The notes below the pieces were generated by a model. That model was given only the letters and a program-made list of their open reading frames with translations. It made no database searches and was not told the DNA's origin. From contig CACZWL010000016.1 in assembly GCA_902784865.1 (NCBI GenBank), forward strand, positions 1 to 64,000: a stretch of DNA of 64,000 nt. The letters run 5' to 3'. Of the stretch, positions 1 to 7,848 are shown one piece after another. Positions within the stretch are counted from its first letter, which is position 1; each line of letters starts with the position of its first letter. The stretch is from an uncultured Bacteroidota bacterium. GTDB taxonomy: Bacteria > Bacteroidota > Bacteroidia > Bacteroidales > P3. The translations under genes were made by a program, and so were the position numbers.

Positions 1-196
1 TAAAAGCATTTTTTTTGTTCATGACCTTTGACTTTGTCAAAGTAACGACAAAATCACGCTTTCACGTCGGTCCGACCATTAATTTTGTCCATTACGTCGC
101 GTTTTTCCGTTTTTTTCCGAAAAAACGACCAAGGCTATACTTGACTGTATATCAGCGTAGTAAGGGGAATTTCCTCCTTTTTGCGGCGGGGAACGT

Positions 197-1645
197 CTAG
201 TAGAGCGAGGCGATGCGGTAGAGCACCTTGTTCATCTTGTCGGCCACCACGCTCGACGAGCAGTCGTAGCCGTTGCAGATGATGGCGAAGGCCAGCCGGT
301 CGCCGTTGGCGGCATCGACATAGCCGGCATAGGCTTTGACGCCCTCCATGGTGCCGGTCTTGACGTGCACCTTGATGCCCGAGGGCAGGCCCGGCAGCAT
401 ATTCTTCGCCGTGCCGCTCTCGCCGGCCACCGCCAGCGAGCGGATGAAGTCGGGGGCGAAGGCCTCGTGGCTGACCACCGAGAGGTAGCGGCAGAGGAAG
501 TTGGTCGTCACGCGGTTGAGGCGCGACAGGCCGCTGCCGTCGACCACCTTGACGCCGCCGGTCTCGAGCCTCTTCTCGCGGAACCAGTCGGCCACGGCCT
601 TGGCGCCGTTGCTATAGCTGCCCTTGCCGTAGCGCATGTAGCCCAGGTACTTGAATATCGATTCGGCGTAGACGTTGTTGCTCGTCAGGTTGGTGTATTG
701 CGCAATGGTGTAGTAGTCGCTGCTGTGGTAGTCGAGCACGGCGCGCAGGCTGTCGGGCTGCGAGTAGACCTGGATAGCGCTCGAGGGCACGCTGACGCCC
801 TGTGTGCGCAGGTAGGAGGCGAACATGTCGGCGCAGCGCTGGGCCGGGTTGGGCATGGCGCCGCGCACGCGGAACTCGTTCTTGCCCAGGGGCACGGTGC
901 CGCGGTAGACGCGCTCGGTGCTGGTGGGGCTGCCGTAGATGACCACGTTGTCGCCCGACCCTTCGGGGCCGGTGGTCACCTCGCTCTTGCCGACGATGCC
1001 GATGTTTTTGGGTACTGTGCGCACGCTCGAGGCCGGGAAGCCCAGCTTAGACCCTGGGTGGAAGTAGACGAAATACATGTTCTCGTGGAAGTTCAGTCCG
1101 CTGACGCCGGCGCCGTAGTAGTTGCCCACGTCGCCCCACTGCCACGTGTCGTGCAGCGGCTGGTCGTCGAAGACGTTGGTAATGTAGCAGATACGCCCGT
1201 CGATACGCTTCACGCCCTTCTTCTTCAGTGCCTTGTACCAGCCGTCGAAGACCGAGTCGGGCGAGGTCTGGCGGTAGCGGTAGGAGCCCAGCAGGGGGTC
1301 GCCGCCGCCGATGATGTAGACGTTGCCGTGCAGCACCCCCTCGCGGTCCACCTCGCCGCGCATGCAGAGGCGGGTGGTGAACCTGAAGTCGCTGCCCATG
1401 CGGGCAAAGCCCACGCCCGTGGTGAACAGCTTGTTCACCGAGCCGGGGGTCAACGAGACGTGCGAATTATAGTTGTATATCTCTCTGCCTTTCGTGACAT
1501 TGTACACGCATACCGAGAGCACGCCGTGCTGCATGCCGCTCTCTTTCTGCGTCGCCGACACCACCTTCTCCAGGTCTGCCATGTGCTGTGCTCCGGCGGT
1601 GAGGAACGCCAGCAGCATCCCTACGATAGCGATTGTCCTTTTCAT
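197..1645 (-). CDS. dacB: D-alanyl-D-alanine carboxypeptidase/endopeptidase (PBP4, peptidase S13)
   Basis: Periplasmic class C low-molecular-weight penicillin-binding protein of 482 residues that trims or cleaves peptidoglycan peptide cross-links. A signal peptide covers about residues 1-19 (MKRTIAIVG... ending AGAQ). The three S13 active-site motifs are present in order: SVNK at 69-72 (nucleophile Ser69, general base Lys72), SNN at 322-324 and KTG at 429-431. Length fits the family. The reading frame is open far upstream, but the ATG at 1645 gives the signal peptide and overlaps the stop of engB by ATGA, so that start was chosen. Last gene of the leftward operon glsA-glsB-engB-dacB. Confidence 0.93.
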   Translation of the reverse strand: MKRTIAIVGMLLAFLTAGAQHMADLEKVVSATQKESGMQHGVLSVCVYNVTKGREIYNYNSHVSLTPGSVNKLFTTGVGFARMGSDFRFTTRLCMRGEVDREGVLHGNVYIIGGGDPLLGSYRYRQTSPDSVFDGWYKALKKKGVKRIDGRICYITNVFDDQPLHDTWQWGDVGNYYGAGVSGLNFHENMYFVYFHPGSKLGFPASSVRTVPKNIGIVGKSEVTTGPEGSGDNVVIYGSPTSTERVYRGTVPLGKNEFRVRGAMPNPAQRCADMFASYLRTQGVSVPSSAIQVYSQPDSLRAVLDYHSSDYYTIAQYTNLTSNNVYAESIFKYLGYMRYGKGSYSNGAKAVADWFREKRLETGGVKVVDGSGLSRLNRVTTNFLCRYLSVVSHEAFAPDFIRSLAVAGESGTAKNMLPGLPSGIKVHVKTGTMEGVKAYAGYVDAANGDRLAFAIICNGYDCSSSVVADKMNKVLYRIASLY

Positions 1646-2247
1646 TGCTCTTTGATCATTTGGTTTATAGCTTCGATATTGTCTAGTATTGCGTCGCGTC
1701 CGTAGCCCGTCAGCGACGAGCTCATGAACATCGGCGGCAGCTCCTCCCACTGCGCCTTGAGGGCCTGCTTCATGGCCTTCACGTTGGCCATCACCTCGCG
1801 CTGCTTCTCCTTGTCGGTCTTGGTGAAGACGATGGCCAGCGGCACCCCGTTTGAGCCCAGGAACTCCAGGAACTCCAGGTCGATGCGCTGCGGCGGTATA
1901 CGGCTGTCTATCAGCACATACACGTTGGCAAGCTCCTCGCGGTGCAGGAAGTACTCGCGCATCATGGTGCTCCACTTCTCGCGCGAGGTGCGCGACGTGC
2001 GGGCGTAGCCGTAGCCCGGCAGGTCTACCAGGTACCATTCGTTGTTGATAAGGAAGTGGTTGATCAGCTGTGTCTTGCCCGGACGCCCCGAGGTCTTGGC
2101 CAGACCCTTGACGCCGGTGAGCATGTTGATGAGCGACGACTTGCCCACGTTGCTGCGCCCTATGAACGCGTATTCCGCCCGTCCGTCGGTCGGGCACTTC
2201 TTGTAGCTGGGGCTGCTGATGCAGAAAGTGGCGCTGCTTATCTTCAT
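1642..2247 (-). CDS. engB: Ribosome biogenesis GTP-binding protein YsxC/EngB
   Basis: TRAFAC-class GTPase of 201 residues that acts in assembly of the large ribosomal subunit. Visible G motifs: G1 GRSNVGKS at 30-37, G3 DLPGYG near residue 75, and G4 TKTD near residue 145. Length is typical for EngB. It sits 8 bp downstream of glsB and overlaps dacB by four bases (ATGA), so it is almost certainly co-transcribed with both. Pairing of an assembly GTPase with a cell-wall peptidase is probably operon economy rather than shared function. Confidence 0.95.
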   Translation of the reverse strand: MKISSATFCISSPSYKKCPTDGRAEYAFIGRSNVGKSSLINMLTGVKGLAKTSGRPGKTQLINHFLINNEWYLVDLPGYGYARTSRTSREKWSTMMREYFLHREELANVYVLIDSRIPPQRIDLEFLEFLGSNGVPLAIVFTKTDKEKQREVMANVKAMKQALKAQWEELPPMFMSSSLTGYGRDAILDNIEAINQMIKEQ

Positions 2248-2255
2248 GCGGTAGT

Positions 2256-3368
2256 CTATTTCCGTTTGGAACGTTTTATCTTGCGCAGCTCCTGGCGGAG
2301 CTCCTTCTGTTTGTTTTTCAGGTTTTTGAGTTCCTTCATGGCCTTACGCTCCTCGTCGCTCACCTGCTTCCACCAGGGCAGCAGCTTCATGTTGATGCCG
2401 AAGAGGCGCCGGTCGAGCTTGGGGTTCTTGCTGATGTAGGTCTCCAGGTAGCGCTGGCGCTTGTCGGGGAATATGTCGCTCAGGGTGATGAGGATGCCCG
2501 TGTCGGTGGTGCCGGCCAGGTGGTGGTTGGGGCAGGTGCCGAACGAGCGCATGGTGCTGCTGAGGTTCATGTAGGCGTTGATGAGCGGCGGCACCGTGCA
2601 TCCGCGATCGCGTACAGACCGCAGCAGTATCTGATAGTCTTCCTTGTAGTTACGGCCGTTGAAGAGGCGCACCAGCTTGTTGTAGTCGCTCTCGATCGAC
2701 AGCTGCTCGTAGGGCCACACCAGCCCGTCGCGGTCGGGGAAGTGCTTCTGGTAGAAGAATAGTATCATGTCGCGCGCCAGCGGGTCGAGGTCGGCATACA
2801 TGGTGATTTTGCCGAAGAAGTAGCGAGTCTCGGGTATCTCGAGCACGAGGCACCCCAGGCCATCCCACAGATTGTCAAGGCTGTAGAGCCCCTTGCGGAG
2901 GTTGTTGCCCGGCTGGTAGGCCGGCTGGACGAAGGCGCGCCCCAGCTCGACGGTGTAGGGCAGGTAGTCGCGGATGAACTCCTCGCTGAATTGGAACTGG
3001 TCGGCCGTGGGCGTCACTATCGAGCCGTCCTCGCGGCGCATCATGTTGCTGCCGTGGATGAAACGGTAGGCTCCCACAATCTCCTCATCCTCAGGGCTCC
3101 ACACAAACAGCTGCTTGCAGCAGTAGGGGTCGTCCATCGTGTCGTACTCGTCGATGTCGACCTCCTTGCCGCTGCCGCCGCCCTCGGTGGCGAAGCTCAG
3201 CTCGCGCAGACGCCCTATCTCGCGCATGATGTTGGGCGAGAGCTTGGCGGTGGTGACGTAAATCTCCTTGTTGCCATAGTTGCTCTGGCGCAGGAAGTGC
3301 CTCTGCTTGAGCTCTTTCTTGATAAGCTCGCGGTCGACAGGGGGGGCTATGTAGGAAAGGTCGGTCAT
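2256..3368 (-). CDS. glsB: GNAT-family N-acyltransferase, glycine-lipid synthesis (GlsB-like, hemolysin/OlsB-like)
   Basis: 370-residue protein resembling the OlsB/putative-hemolysin branch of GNAT acyltransferases. In Bacteroides thetaiotaomicron the paralog GlsB N-acylates glycine to make monoacyl glycine, the precursor of glycine lipids. The conserved core ELSFATEGGGSGKEVDIDEYD and GAYRFIHG, then VELGRAFVQPAYQ, are visible between about residues 60 and 165; the last 40 residues are very basic (Lys/Arg-rich), which could favour contact with the membrane surface. It overlaps the following acyltransferase gene by ATGA, the order expected for the glsB/glsA pair. Function is inferred from family and pairing. 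Confidence 0.85.
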   Translation of the reverse strand: MTDLSYIAPPVDRELIKKELKQRHFLRQSNYGNKEIYVTTAKLSPNIMREIGRLRELSFATEGGGSGKEVDIDEYDTMDDPYCCKQLFVWSPEDEEIVGAYRFIHGSNMMRREDGSIVTPTADQFQFSEEFIRDYLPYTVELGRAFVQPAYQPGNNLRKGLYSLDNLWDGLGCLVLEIPETRYFFGKITMYADLDPLARDMILFFYQKHFPDRDGLVWPYEQLSIESDYNKLVRLFNGRNYKEDYQILLRSVRDRGCTVPPLINAYMNLSSTMRSFGTCPNHHLAGTTDTGILITLSDIFPDKRQRYLETYISKNPKLDRRLFGINMKLLPWWKQVSDEERKAMKELKNLKNKQKELRQELRKIKRSKRK

Positions 3369-4216
3369 GGAGTGAATACTGCTTGGGGATTGTCTTTCAG
3401 TTTGTAGACGTGCTCACGGAGCAACGCCGCCCACTCGGCGGCGCTGTGGCGCTTGTCGAAAGTGGTGTGCGGTATCGGCTTGCCGAAGGTGATGCCCAGC
3501 GTCTTGCCGCGCTGCGCGAACATCTCGGCCGGAAGCATCGCCATCTCGTAGCTGAACTTGATACCCAGCCGCTTGCGGAGGTTGGCCACGGTGTAGAAGA
3601 TGTTGCGGTTGCGCGCGTCGGTATAGACCGGCACTATGTCGCGCCCGTACTTGACGGCTTTCTTCACGAAGGTGGGCTTCCACTCCAGGTCCTTGATGAC
3701 GCCCTTCTGACGGCGCGACGCGGCGCCCGAAGGATAGTACATCAGCGTGTTGGGTCCGGCAAACGCCGCCTCGAGGGCCTCGAGCGAGCGGTTCTTGTTC
3801 ACCTTGTCGATGGGAACGAAAAGCTCCTTCAAACCAGGCAGATAGAGCAGAAAATCATTCACCGGGAACTGCAGATCCTGCCTCACGCGCCCCACGGCGC
3901 CCATCAGCGCCAGCCCGTCGGGGCCTCCCAGCGGGTGGTTGCCCACAATCATGGGGCTACCCTCGGCAGGCACATTCTCCAGCCCCTGCACACGGATGGT
4001 CATGCCCAGGTTCCACGGCTCCCTGCCCTCGGTGAAAGCATACACAAAATCGAGCCCGAACAGGTGTCTGTCCTTGTAAATCGTCTCGTTTATCTCGTCC
4101 ACATGCAACAGGCGCTCCACCCACCGCAGCACATAGCCCGGCAGGCGTACCCCCTTGTCGCCCAATATCTTGGCAACATCGACATGGCGTTCTGTTATCA
4201 CTTCGCGGTCCATCAT
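3365..4216 (-). CDS. glsA: PlsC-like O-acyltransferase, glycine-lipid synthesis (GlsA-like)
   Basis: 283-residue lysophospholipid-acyltransferase-fold protein. The acyltransferase block I appears as NHPLGGPD at 93-100, followed by a FVPIDKVNKNRS segment and a YPSGAASR block (about 160-167) equivalent to the P-loop-like glycerolipid-binding motif. GlsA of Bacteroides adds the second fatty acid to the hydroxyl of N-acyl glycine. First gene of the leftward operon; it starts at ATG 4216 (a second ATG lies immediately after). Two promoter-like motifs precede it. Confidence 0.83.
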   Translation of the reverse strand: MMDREVITERHVDVAKILGDKGVRLPGYVLRWVERLLHVDEINETIYKDRHLFGLDFVYAFTEGREPWNLGMTIRVQGLENVPAEGSPMIVGNHPLGGPDGLALMGAVGRVRQDLQFPVNDFLLYLPGLKELFVPIDKVNKNRSLEALEAAFAGPNTLMYYPSGAASRRQKGVIKDLEWKPTFVKKAVKYGRDIVPVYTDARNRNIFYTVANLRKRLGIKFSYEMAMLPAEMFAQRGKTLGITFGKPIPHTTFDKRHSAAEWAALLREHVYKLKDNPQAVFTP

Positions 4217-4235
4217 TGCGACTTCTGTTCAAACT

Positions 4236-4285
4236 GCAAAGATACGACTTTTTTCAGAAACGGCACTAAAAAAAATGCAAAGATA
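4236..4285 (-). promoter_or_regulatory. Two tandem Bacteroidetes-type -7 elements upstream of glsA
   Basis: On the minus strand TATCTTTGC occurs at 4244-4236 and again at 4285-4277, both matching the Bacteroidetes -7 box TAnnTTTGC. Neither has a clean TTTG about 20 bp upstream. The nearer one leaves a leader of only about 15 nt before the glsA ATG. Confidence 0.55.
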
Positions 4286-4377
4286 CGCAAAAAATCCGGA
4301 CCGCGCAAGCATTTTTTTCACTTTTTTCGCCTCCCGACCAGGCTGCCGTGCCCGCGGAGCGTAAAAATAAAATTTAA

Positions 4378-4410
4378 TTGCTCACATATCAAAAATCTTC
4401 GTACATTTGC
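4378..4410 (+). promoter_or_regulatory. Promoter of cstA
   Basis: TTG at 4378-4380 and TACATTTGC at 4402-4410 are 21 bp apart, the spacing expected for the Bacteroidetes sigma-ABfr promoter. The start codon of cstA follows 26 bp later. Confidence 0.65.
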
Positions 4411-4435
4411 ATCGTCAATAAGACCGACATATATT

Positions 4436-5923
4436 ATGTACACATTCGTCCTATCTGTTGTATTACTGATACTTGGCTACTGGCTCTACTCCAAGCTGAT
4501 AGCCCGCATAATCGGAGTGAACCCGCGCCGCACCACCCCCGCCGTGGCCCACCCCGACGGGGTCGACTACGTGCCGATGAAGCCGTGGCGCATCTTCCTC
4601 ATCCAGTTCCTCAACATCGCCGGCGTGGGCCCCATCTGCGGCGCCATCATGGGCGCGCAGTTCGGCACCGCCTCGTTCCTGTGGATCGTCTTCGGCAGCA
4701 TCTTCGCCGGCGCCGTGCACGATTTCGTGGCGGGCTTCATCTCGCTGCGCAACGACGGCGCCTCGCTGCCCGAAATCCACGGCAAGTACCTGGGCAAGAA
4801 CGTCAAGAACTTCATGGCCTGGTTCACCATCATCCTCATGGTGCTGGTGGGTGCCGTCTTCGTGAAGACGCCTGCGCAGCTGCTGGTGGACAACTTCACC
4901 CCCGGCTGGCCGCTGTGGATTTGGCCCGTGCTCATCTTCGCCTACTACCTGGTGGCCACCCTGCTGCCCATCGATAAGGTCATCGGCCGCATCTACCCCA
5001 TATTCGGTTTCCTGCTGCTGGCTATGGCGGTGATGCTGGTCGTGGCCTTTTTTATCCGGCCCGAGGTGCAGCTGATTGAGATATGGGACGGCCTGGAGAA
5101 CCGCCACCCCCAGCGCGCCACCAACCCGATATTCCCCATGATGTTCGTCAGCATCGCCTGCGGCGCCATCAGCGGCTTCCACGCCACGCAGAGCCCCTTG
5201 ATGGCACGCTGCATGATTAATGAGAAACAAGCGCGCCCCATCTTCTACGGCGCCATGATCACCGAGGGCGTCGTGGCCCTCATCTGGGCTGCCGCCGCCG
5301 CCTACTTCTTCCACGACAAGCCCGAGCTCTGCGCCGGCAAGAGCGGCGACGCCATGGTGGGCGTCATCTGCAACGAGTGGTTCCCCAAGGTGCTGGCCGT
5401 GGTCTCCATCCTGGGCGTCATCTGCGCCGCCATCACCAGCGGCGACACCGCCATGCGCTCGGCACGCCTCATCGTGGCCGACCAGTTCCACATCGACCAG
5501 CGCCCCATGGCCAAGCGCATCGCCGTCGCCCTGCCGCTGTTCGTCCTCTCCGGCGGACTGCTCATCTACGCCTTCAGCAATGCCGACGGCTTCCAGACCA
5601 TCTGGCGCTACTTCGCCTGGTGCAACCAGATCCTGGCCGTCTTCACCCTCTGGGCCATCACCGCCTTCCTGTTCAAGAAAGGCAAAGGCTACGCCGCCCT
5701 GCTCACCCTCCTTCCGGCCAACTTCATGACCTACGTCTGCGCCAGCTTCATCCTGGTGGCCCACAAGGAAGGTCTCGGCAGCGTCATCCCCAACCCCTGG
5801 GGCTACATCATCGCCGGCGCCATCACGCTGGTCGGCGTCTCGCTGGCACCCTTCTGGATGGTCAAAATGCGCGGCGTCCAGCGCGCAAAACGCCTCCGCG
5901 GCAAGCGGAAAAATGCACGATAA
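4436..5923 (+). CDS. cstA: Carbon starvation protein CstA family transporter
   Basis: 495-residue polytopic membrane protein of the CstA family, which takes up peptides and/or pyruvate. The family hallmarks are visible: PMKPWRIFLIQFLNIAGVGPICGAIMG near residues 42-70, HDFVAGFISLRNDGASLPEI near 95-115, HATQSPLMARCM near 245-256 and the SGDTAMRSARL stretch near 330-340. The frame is open upstream, but ATG 4436 gives the membrane-insertion N-terminus and follows the promoter directly. This is the short Bacteroidetes form (E. coli CstA is about 700 residues). Monocistronic and divergent from glsA. Confidence 0.93.
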   Translation: MYTFVLSVVLLILGYWLYSKLIARIIGVNPRRTTPAVAHPDGVDYVPMKPWRIFLIQFLNIAGVGPICGAIMGAQFGTASFLWIVFGSIFAGAVHDFVAGFISLRNDGASLPEIHGKYLGKNVKNFMAWFTIILMVLVGAVFVKTPAQLLVDNFTPGWPLWIWPVLIFAYYLVATLLPIDKVIGRIYPIFGFLLLAMAVMLVVAFFIRPEVQLIEIWDGLENRHPQRATNPIFPMMFVSIACGAISGFHATQSPLMARCMINEKQARPIFYGAMITEGVVALIWAAAAAYFFHDKPELCAGKSGDAMVGVICNEWFPKVLAVVSILGVICAAITSGDTAMRSARLIVADQFHIDQRPMAKRIAVALPLFVLSGGLLIYAFSNADGFQTIWRYFAWCNQILAVFTLWAITAFLFKKGKGYAALLTLLPANFMTYVCASFILVAHKEGLGSVIPNPWGYIIAGAITLVGVSLAPFWMVKMRGVQRAKRLRGKRKNAR

Positions 5924-5943
5924 AACACCCTCGGCAACCTTCG

Positions 5944-5968
5944 ATTTTCAATTTTCAACCTTCAATTC
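5944..5968 (+). repeat. ATTTTCAA octamer array, short copy
   Basis: Three degenerate units of the 8-bp ATTTTCAA family lie between cstA and the next gene, the same family that appears inside signal-peptide coding sequence at 23214 and 50594. Confidence 0.6.
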
Positions 5969-5980
5969 AAAAAAAAGTTG

Positions 5981-5989
5981 TATCTTTGC
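5981..5989 (+). promoter_or_regulatory. -7 element TATCTTTGC before the YD-repeat-like gene
   Basis: A perfect TATCTTTGC lies 12 bp before ATG 6002 and 21 bp before ATG 6011. The short distance makes the second ATG (6011) a plausible start. No clear TTTG is seen at the -33 position. Confidence 0.5.
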
Positions 5990-6001
5990 ATTTTGAAAAC
6001 A

Positions 6002-6841
6002 ATGATAAAAATGAAGAAAAATATCGCACTCATGATGGCCCTTCTCGTTGCAGGAACGGCCTTCGCAGCAGGCCCCAAGCCCCGCAAGAACTCGCGTACC
6101 GAGATGGGAATCCACGGCAACGCCATCTACGTGATTGAGTACACCTACAACCTCCGCGGCGGCGCCGACGGCGGCCGTCAGCTCGTCTGCATCGACAGCA
6201 TCACCTTCGACAAACGCGGCAACTTCGCCGACAAATTCCGCACCAAGGCCAACGACTACACCTGGTACTCCTACTTCTTCGACGTCAACGGCTACTCCCT
6301 CGGCTGGAACGAATACAACCGCGAGAAAATGCTCACCGGCCGCACCGCCTACCTCAACGACAAGGACGGCAACCGCATCGAACGCACCGTCTTCCTCGGC
6401 AACCAGATGACCAAAAAGGAAAGCTCCAAATTCGTCGGCGGTCAGAAAGTCGAAGAACAAAGCTTCGACAGCGACGGCCAGATGACCGAGAAACGCACCT
6501 ACAAATACGACCAGAAAGGCAACTGCACCGAGATGGAATTCTACAACCGCGACGGCGAACTGATGCAGCACTACCTCTACAAATACGACTCGCGCGGCAA
6601 CCGCATCGAGTGGCGCTTCTACGACGCCGACGAGTTCCTCTCCGCACTCACCACCTACTACTACGACGACCACGACAACCTCATCGAAGTCTCCTCCTTC
6701 AACTACGACGAGCACCTCAACTGGAAACACTCGTACGTCTACGAATACGACGAAGACGACAACTGGGTCCGCCAGACCATCTACCGCAACAACGTCCCCT
6801 ACCAGGTCATCGAGCGCGAGATCGCCTTCCCGGTGAACTGA
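6002..6841 (+). CDS. Secreted YD/RHS-like repeat protein
   Basis: 279 residues (276 from the in-frame ATG at 6011) with a signal peptide MKKNIALMM...GTAFA. The mature part is a chain of degenerate 18-22 residue repeats of the type Y-x-Y-D-x-x-G-N-x-x-E, for example YKYDQKGNCTEMEFYNRDGE, YKYDSRGNRIEWRFYDADE and YEYDEDDNWVRQ, the pattern of beta-hairpin YD/RHS-type repeats. No catalytic domain or C-terminal sorting signal is seen. Such stand-alone proteins are frequent in Bacteroidales, with unknown function; carbohydrate or envelope binding is only a guess. It has its own promoter. Confidence 0.8.
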   Translation: MIKMKKNIALMMALLVAGTAFAAGPKPRKNSRTEMGIHGNAIYVIEYTYNLRGGADGGRQLVCIDSITFDKRGNFADKFRTKANDYTWYSYFFDVNGYSLGWNEYNREKMLTGRTAYLNDKDGNRIERTVFLGNQMTKKESSKFVGGQKVEEQSFDSDGQMTEKRTYKYDQKGNCTEMEFYNRDGELMQHYLYKYDSRGNRIEWRFYDADEFLSALTTYYYDDHDNLIEVSSFNYDEHLNWKHSYVYEYDEDDNWVRQTIYRNNVPYQVIEREIAFPVN

Positions 6842-6847
6842 AAAACC

Positions 6848-7075
6848 ATGGACTCTGTACAAATAACACTCAACGCCGAGAACAAAGGCATCGTCGACAT
6901 GCTTCGCAGCCTGCTGATGCAGATGCGGGGCGTGAGCAATGTGTCGGTCAGCACGACCGGCGACTTCGACATCACAGCAACGCCGGCATATCAAGAGTCA
7001 ATGGACGATATTGCCAATGGTCGCGTCCACCACGCCGCCAATGCCAAAGATATGTTCGCCCAGATACTTGGCTGA
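6848..7075 (+). CDS. Antitoxin of a YafQ-like module (partner toxin broken)
   Basis: 75-residue small protein whose C-terminal half (ESMDDIANGRVHHAANAKDMFAQIL) matches the pattern of the intact antitoxin at 39370 (EQALEDVAAGRVTEWKSADEMFKTLM): a short acidic helix, an AxGRV turn, then an A(K/D)xMF helix that would wrap the toxin. The N-terminal part has a beta strand as in ribbon-helix-helix or Phd-like antitoxins. The stop overlaps the toxin start (TGATG), the usual translational coupling. The retained antitoxin with a broken toxin suggests a decaying module, or an antitoxin kept for cross-protection. Confidence 0.75.
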   Translation: MDSVQITLNAENKGIVDMLRSLLMQMRGVSNVSVSTTGDFDITATPAYQESMDDIANGRVHHAANAKDMFAQILG

Positions 7076-7194
7076 TGTACGAAGTCATCTATACCAATCG
7101 TTTTGCCAAGGATGTGAAACTCTGTATCAAGCGGGGACTTGACATCTCCCTTCTTGAGGAAGCTATTGACATAGCACAAATATGCACATCATAG
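7075..7194 (+). pseudogene. Truncated YafQ/RelE-family toxin
   Basis: Only 39 codons remain (MYEVIYTNRFAKDVKLCIKR, then GLDISLLEEAIDIA). They align with the first 35 residues of the intact 91-residue toxin at 39579 (MYSVRTTKNYERAFKKCVRR), after which homology is lost. The catalytic C-terminal strand containing the histidine and aromatic residues (W-x-C-H-I-x-P-D-W in the intact copy) is missing, so no RNase activity is expected. The break is followed within 30 bp by a long hairpin (7222-7347) that may be the insertion that destroyed the gene. Confidence 0.75.
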
Positions 7195-7221
7195 AATAGG
7201 AAATAGCGAAGTAGCTTATCT

Positions 7222-7347
7222 GGTATTCTGAAACTTCGACAACTTCAAGAATACTTATCCAGATGACAGCGACCGAGCCGCGCGTCCAGCGTGGAATTGC
7301 TCGTAGTAATTGGATAAGTATAGGTAGTCGAAGACCTCAGAATACCA
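7222..7347. repeat. Long imperfect inverted repeat
   Basis: Arms 7222-7260 and 7312-7347: GGTATTCTGA (7222-7231) pairs with TCAGAATACC (7338-7347), CTTCGAC with GTCGAAG in the middle, and TACTTATCC (7252-7260) with GGATAAGTA (7312-7320). The 51-nt loop is GC-rich. It carries no integron attC core sites. It could be a small nonautonomous element or a structured RNA. Confidence 0.7.
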
Positions 7348-7487
7348 ATGAAAGCGAAAAGTACCACGCTCTTTTTATGTGCATATCCCATCGGTACACC
7401 AAACAATATTATCCCGATGGTATATAACCGGCAGATACTACATGAAAATTGCTCACCTTCGGCGGCTTTGGCATCTCACCCAAAGCT

Positions 7488-7517
7488 CTGCGCCTCCGCA
7501 CAGAGCTTTTTTATTTT
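7488..7517 (+). terminator. Rho-independent terminator without an obvious gene
   Basis: AAAGCTCTG pairs with CAGAGCTTT across a 10-nt GC-rich loop and is followed by TTTTA. It points right, downstream of the decayed toxin and the 7222 hairpin. Confidence 0.75.
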
Positions 7518-7559
7518 TCCGCAGCAGCAAAAAAAGCGCAACAACTACCCTACCCCTGC

Positions 7560-7790
7560 CCTACCATTCGCCTACAATCCCCCTACCATTTATATAGATG
7601 GTATATAGTTGGTATAGGGATGATATAGAATCATGTACCATAAACCTATGTAAATCAGCACATTATATAACTTCAACACGCCAACGGTGTTTATACAGGG
7701 GCTTTACCACACTGGTGCACAACACCTTACAGAGGTATTAATGTCGGAATTGGACACTGCAAAGGTACGAAGAAAAACCGAAACGTGCAA
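7560..7790 (-). ncRNA. Promoter-bearing repeat element, copy 1 (candidate noncoding RNA)
   Basis: On the minus strand TTG (7790-7788) and TACCTTTGC (7767-7759) form a promoter with 20-bp spacing. Downstream the transcript would contain TAAAGCCCCTGTATAAAC and then ATACCA/ATACCATCTATATA/ATGGTAGGGG words. The same order of elements, with near-identical promoter sequence, occurs on the plus strand at 42535-42760. No open frame is shared, which favours an RNA or a small mobile element over a peptide. Confidence 0.5.
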
Positions 7791-7848
7791 GCTTTTTTTC
7801 ACCACGAATTGAAAAAAATCACCCTTGTAACCTCCCCGAGGGTGCCCC

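Larger units (their letters stand above)
7195..7848. other. Gene-free but structured 650-bp stretch
   Basis: No credible protein gene. It holds, in order, an imperfect long hairpin (7222-7347), a small hairpin CCATCGG/CCGATGG (about 7388-7422), a rho-independent terminator pointing right (7488-7517), and a copy of the promoter-bearing element that also occurs at 42.5 kb (7560-7790, reading left). The rightward terminator with no protein gene before it suggests a short transcript from this area. An 86-codon open frame at 7348-7608 crosses the terminator and has no recognisable features, so it is not called. Confidence 0.6.

Noticed and set aside
365-1705. 446-codon open frame on the plus strand opposite dacB
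   Set aside because: Antisense shadow; Ala/His/Val-rich, no motifs, and dacB on the other strand has all S13 motifs.
7222-7347. Integron attC
   Set aside because: Arms lack the RYYYAAC/GTTRRRY core and no integrase is present.
7348-7608. 86-codon frame in the gene-free stretch
   Set aside because: Crosses a terminator and a repeat; no motif or partner. Treated as noncoding.
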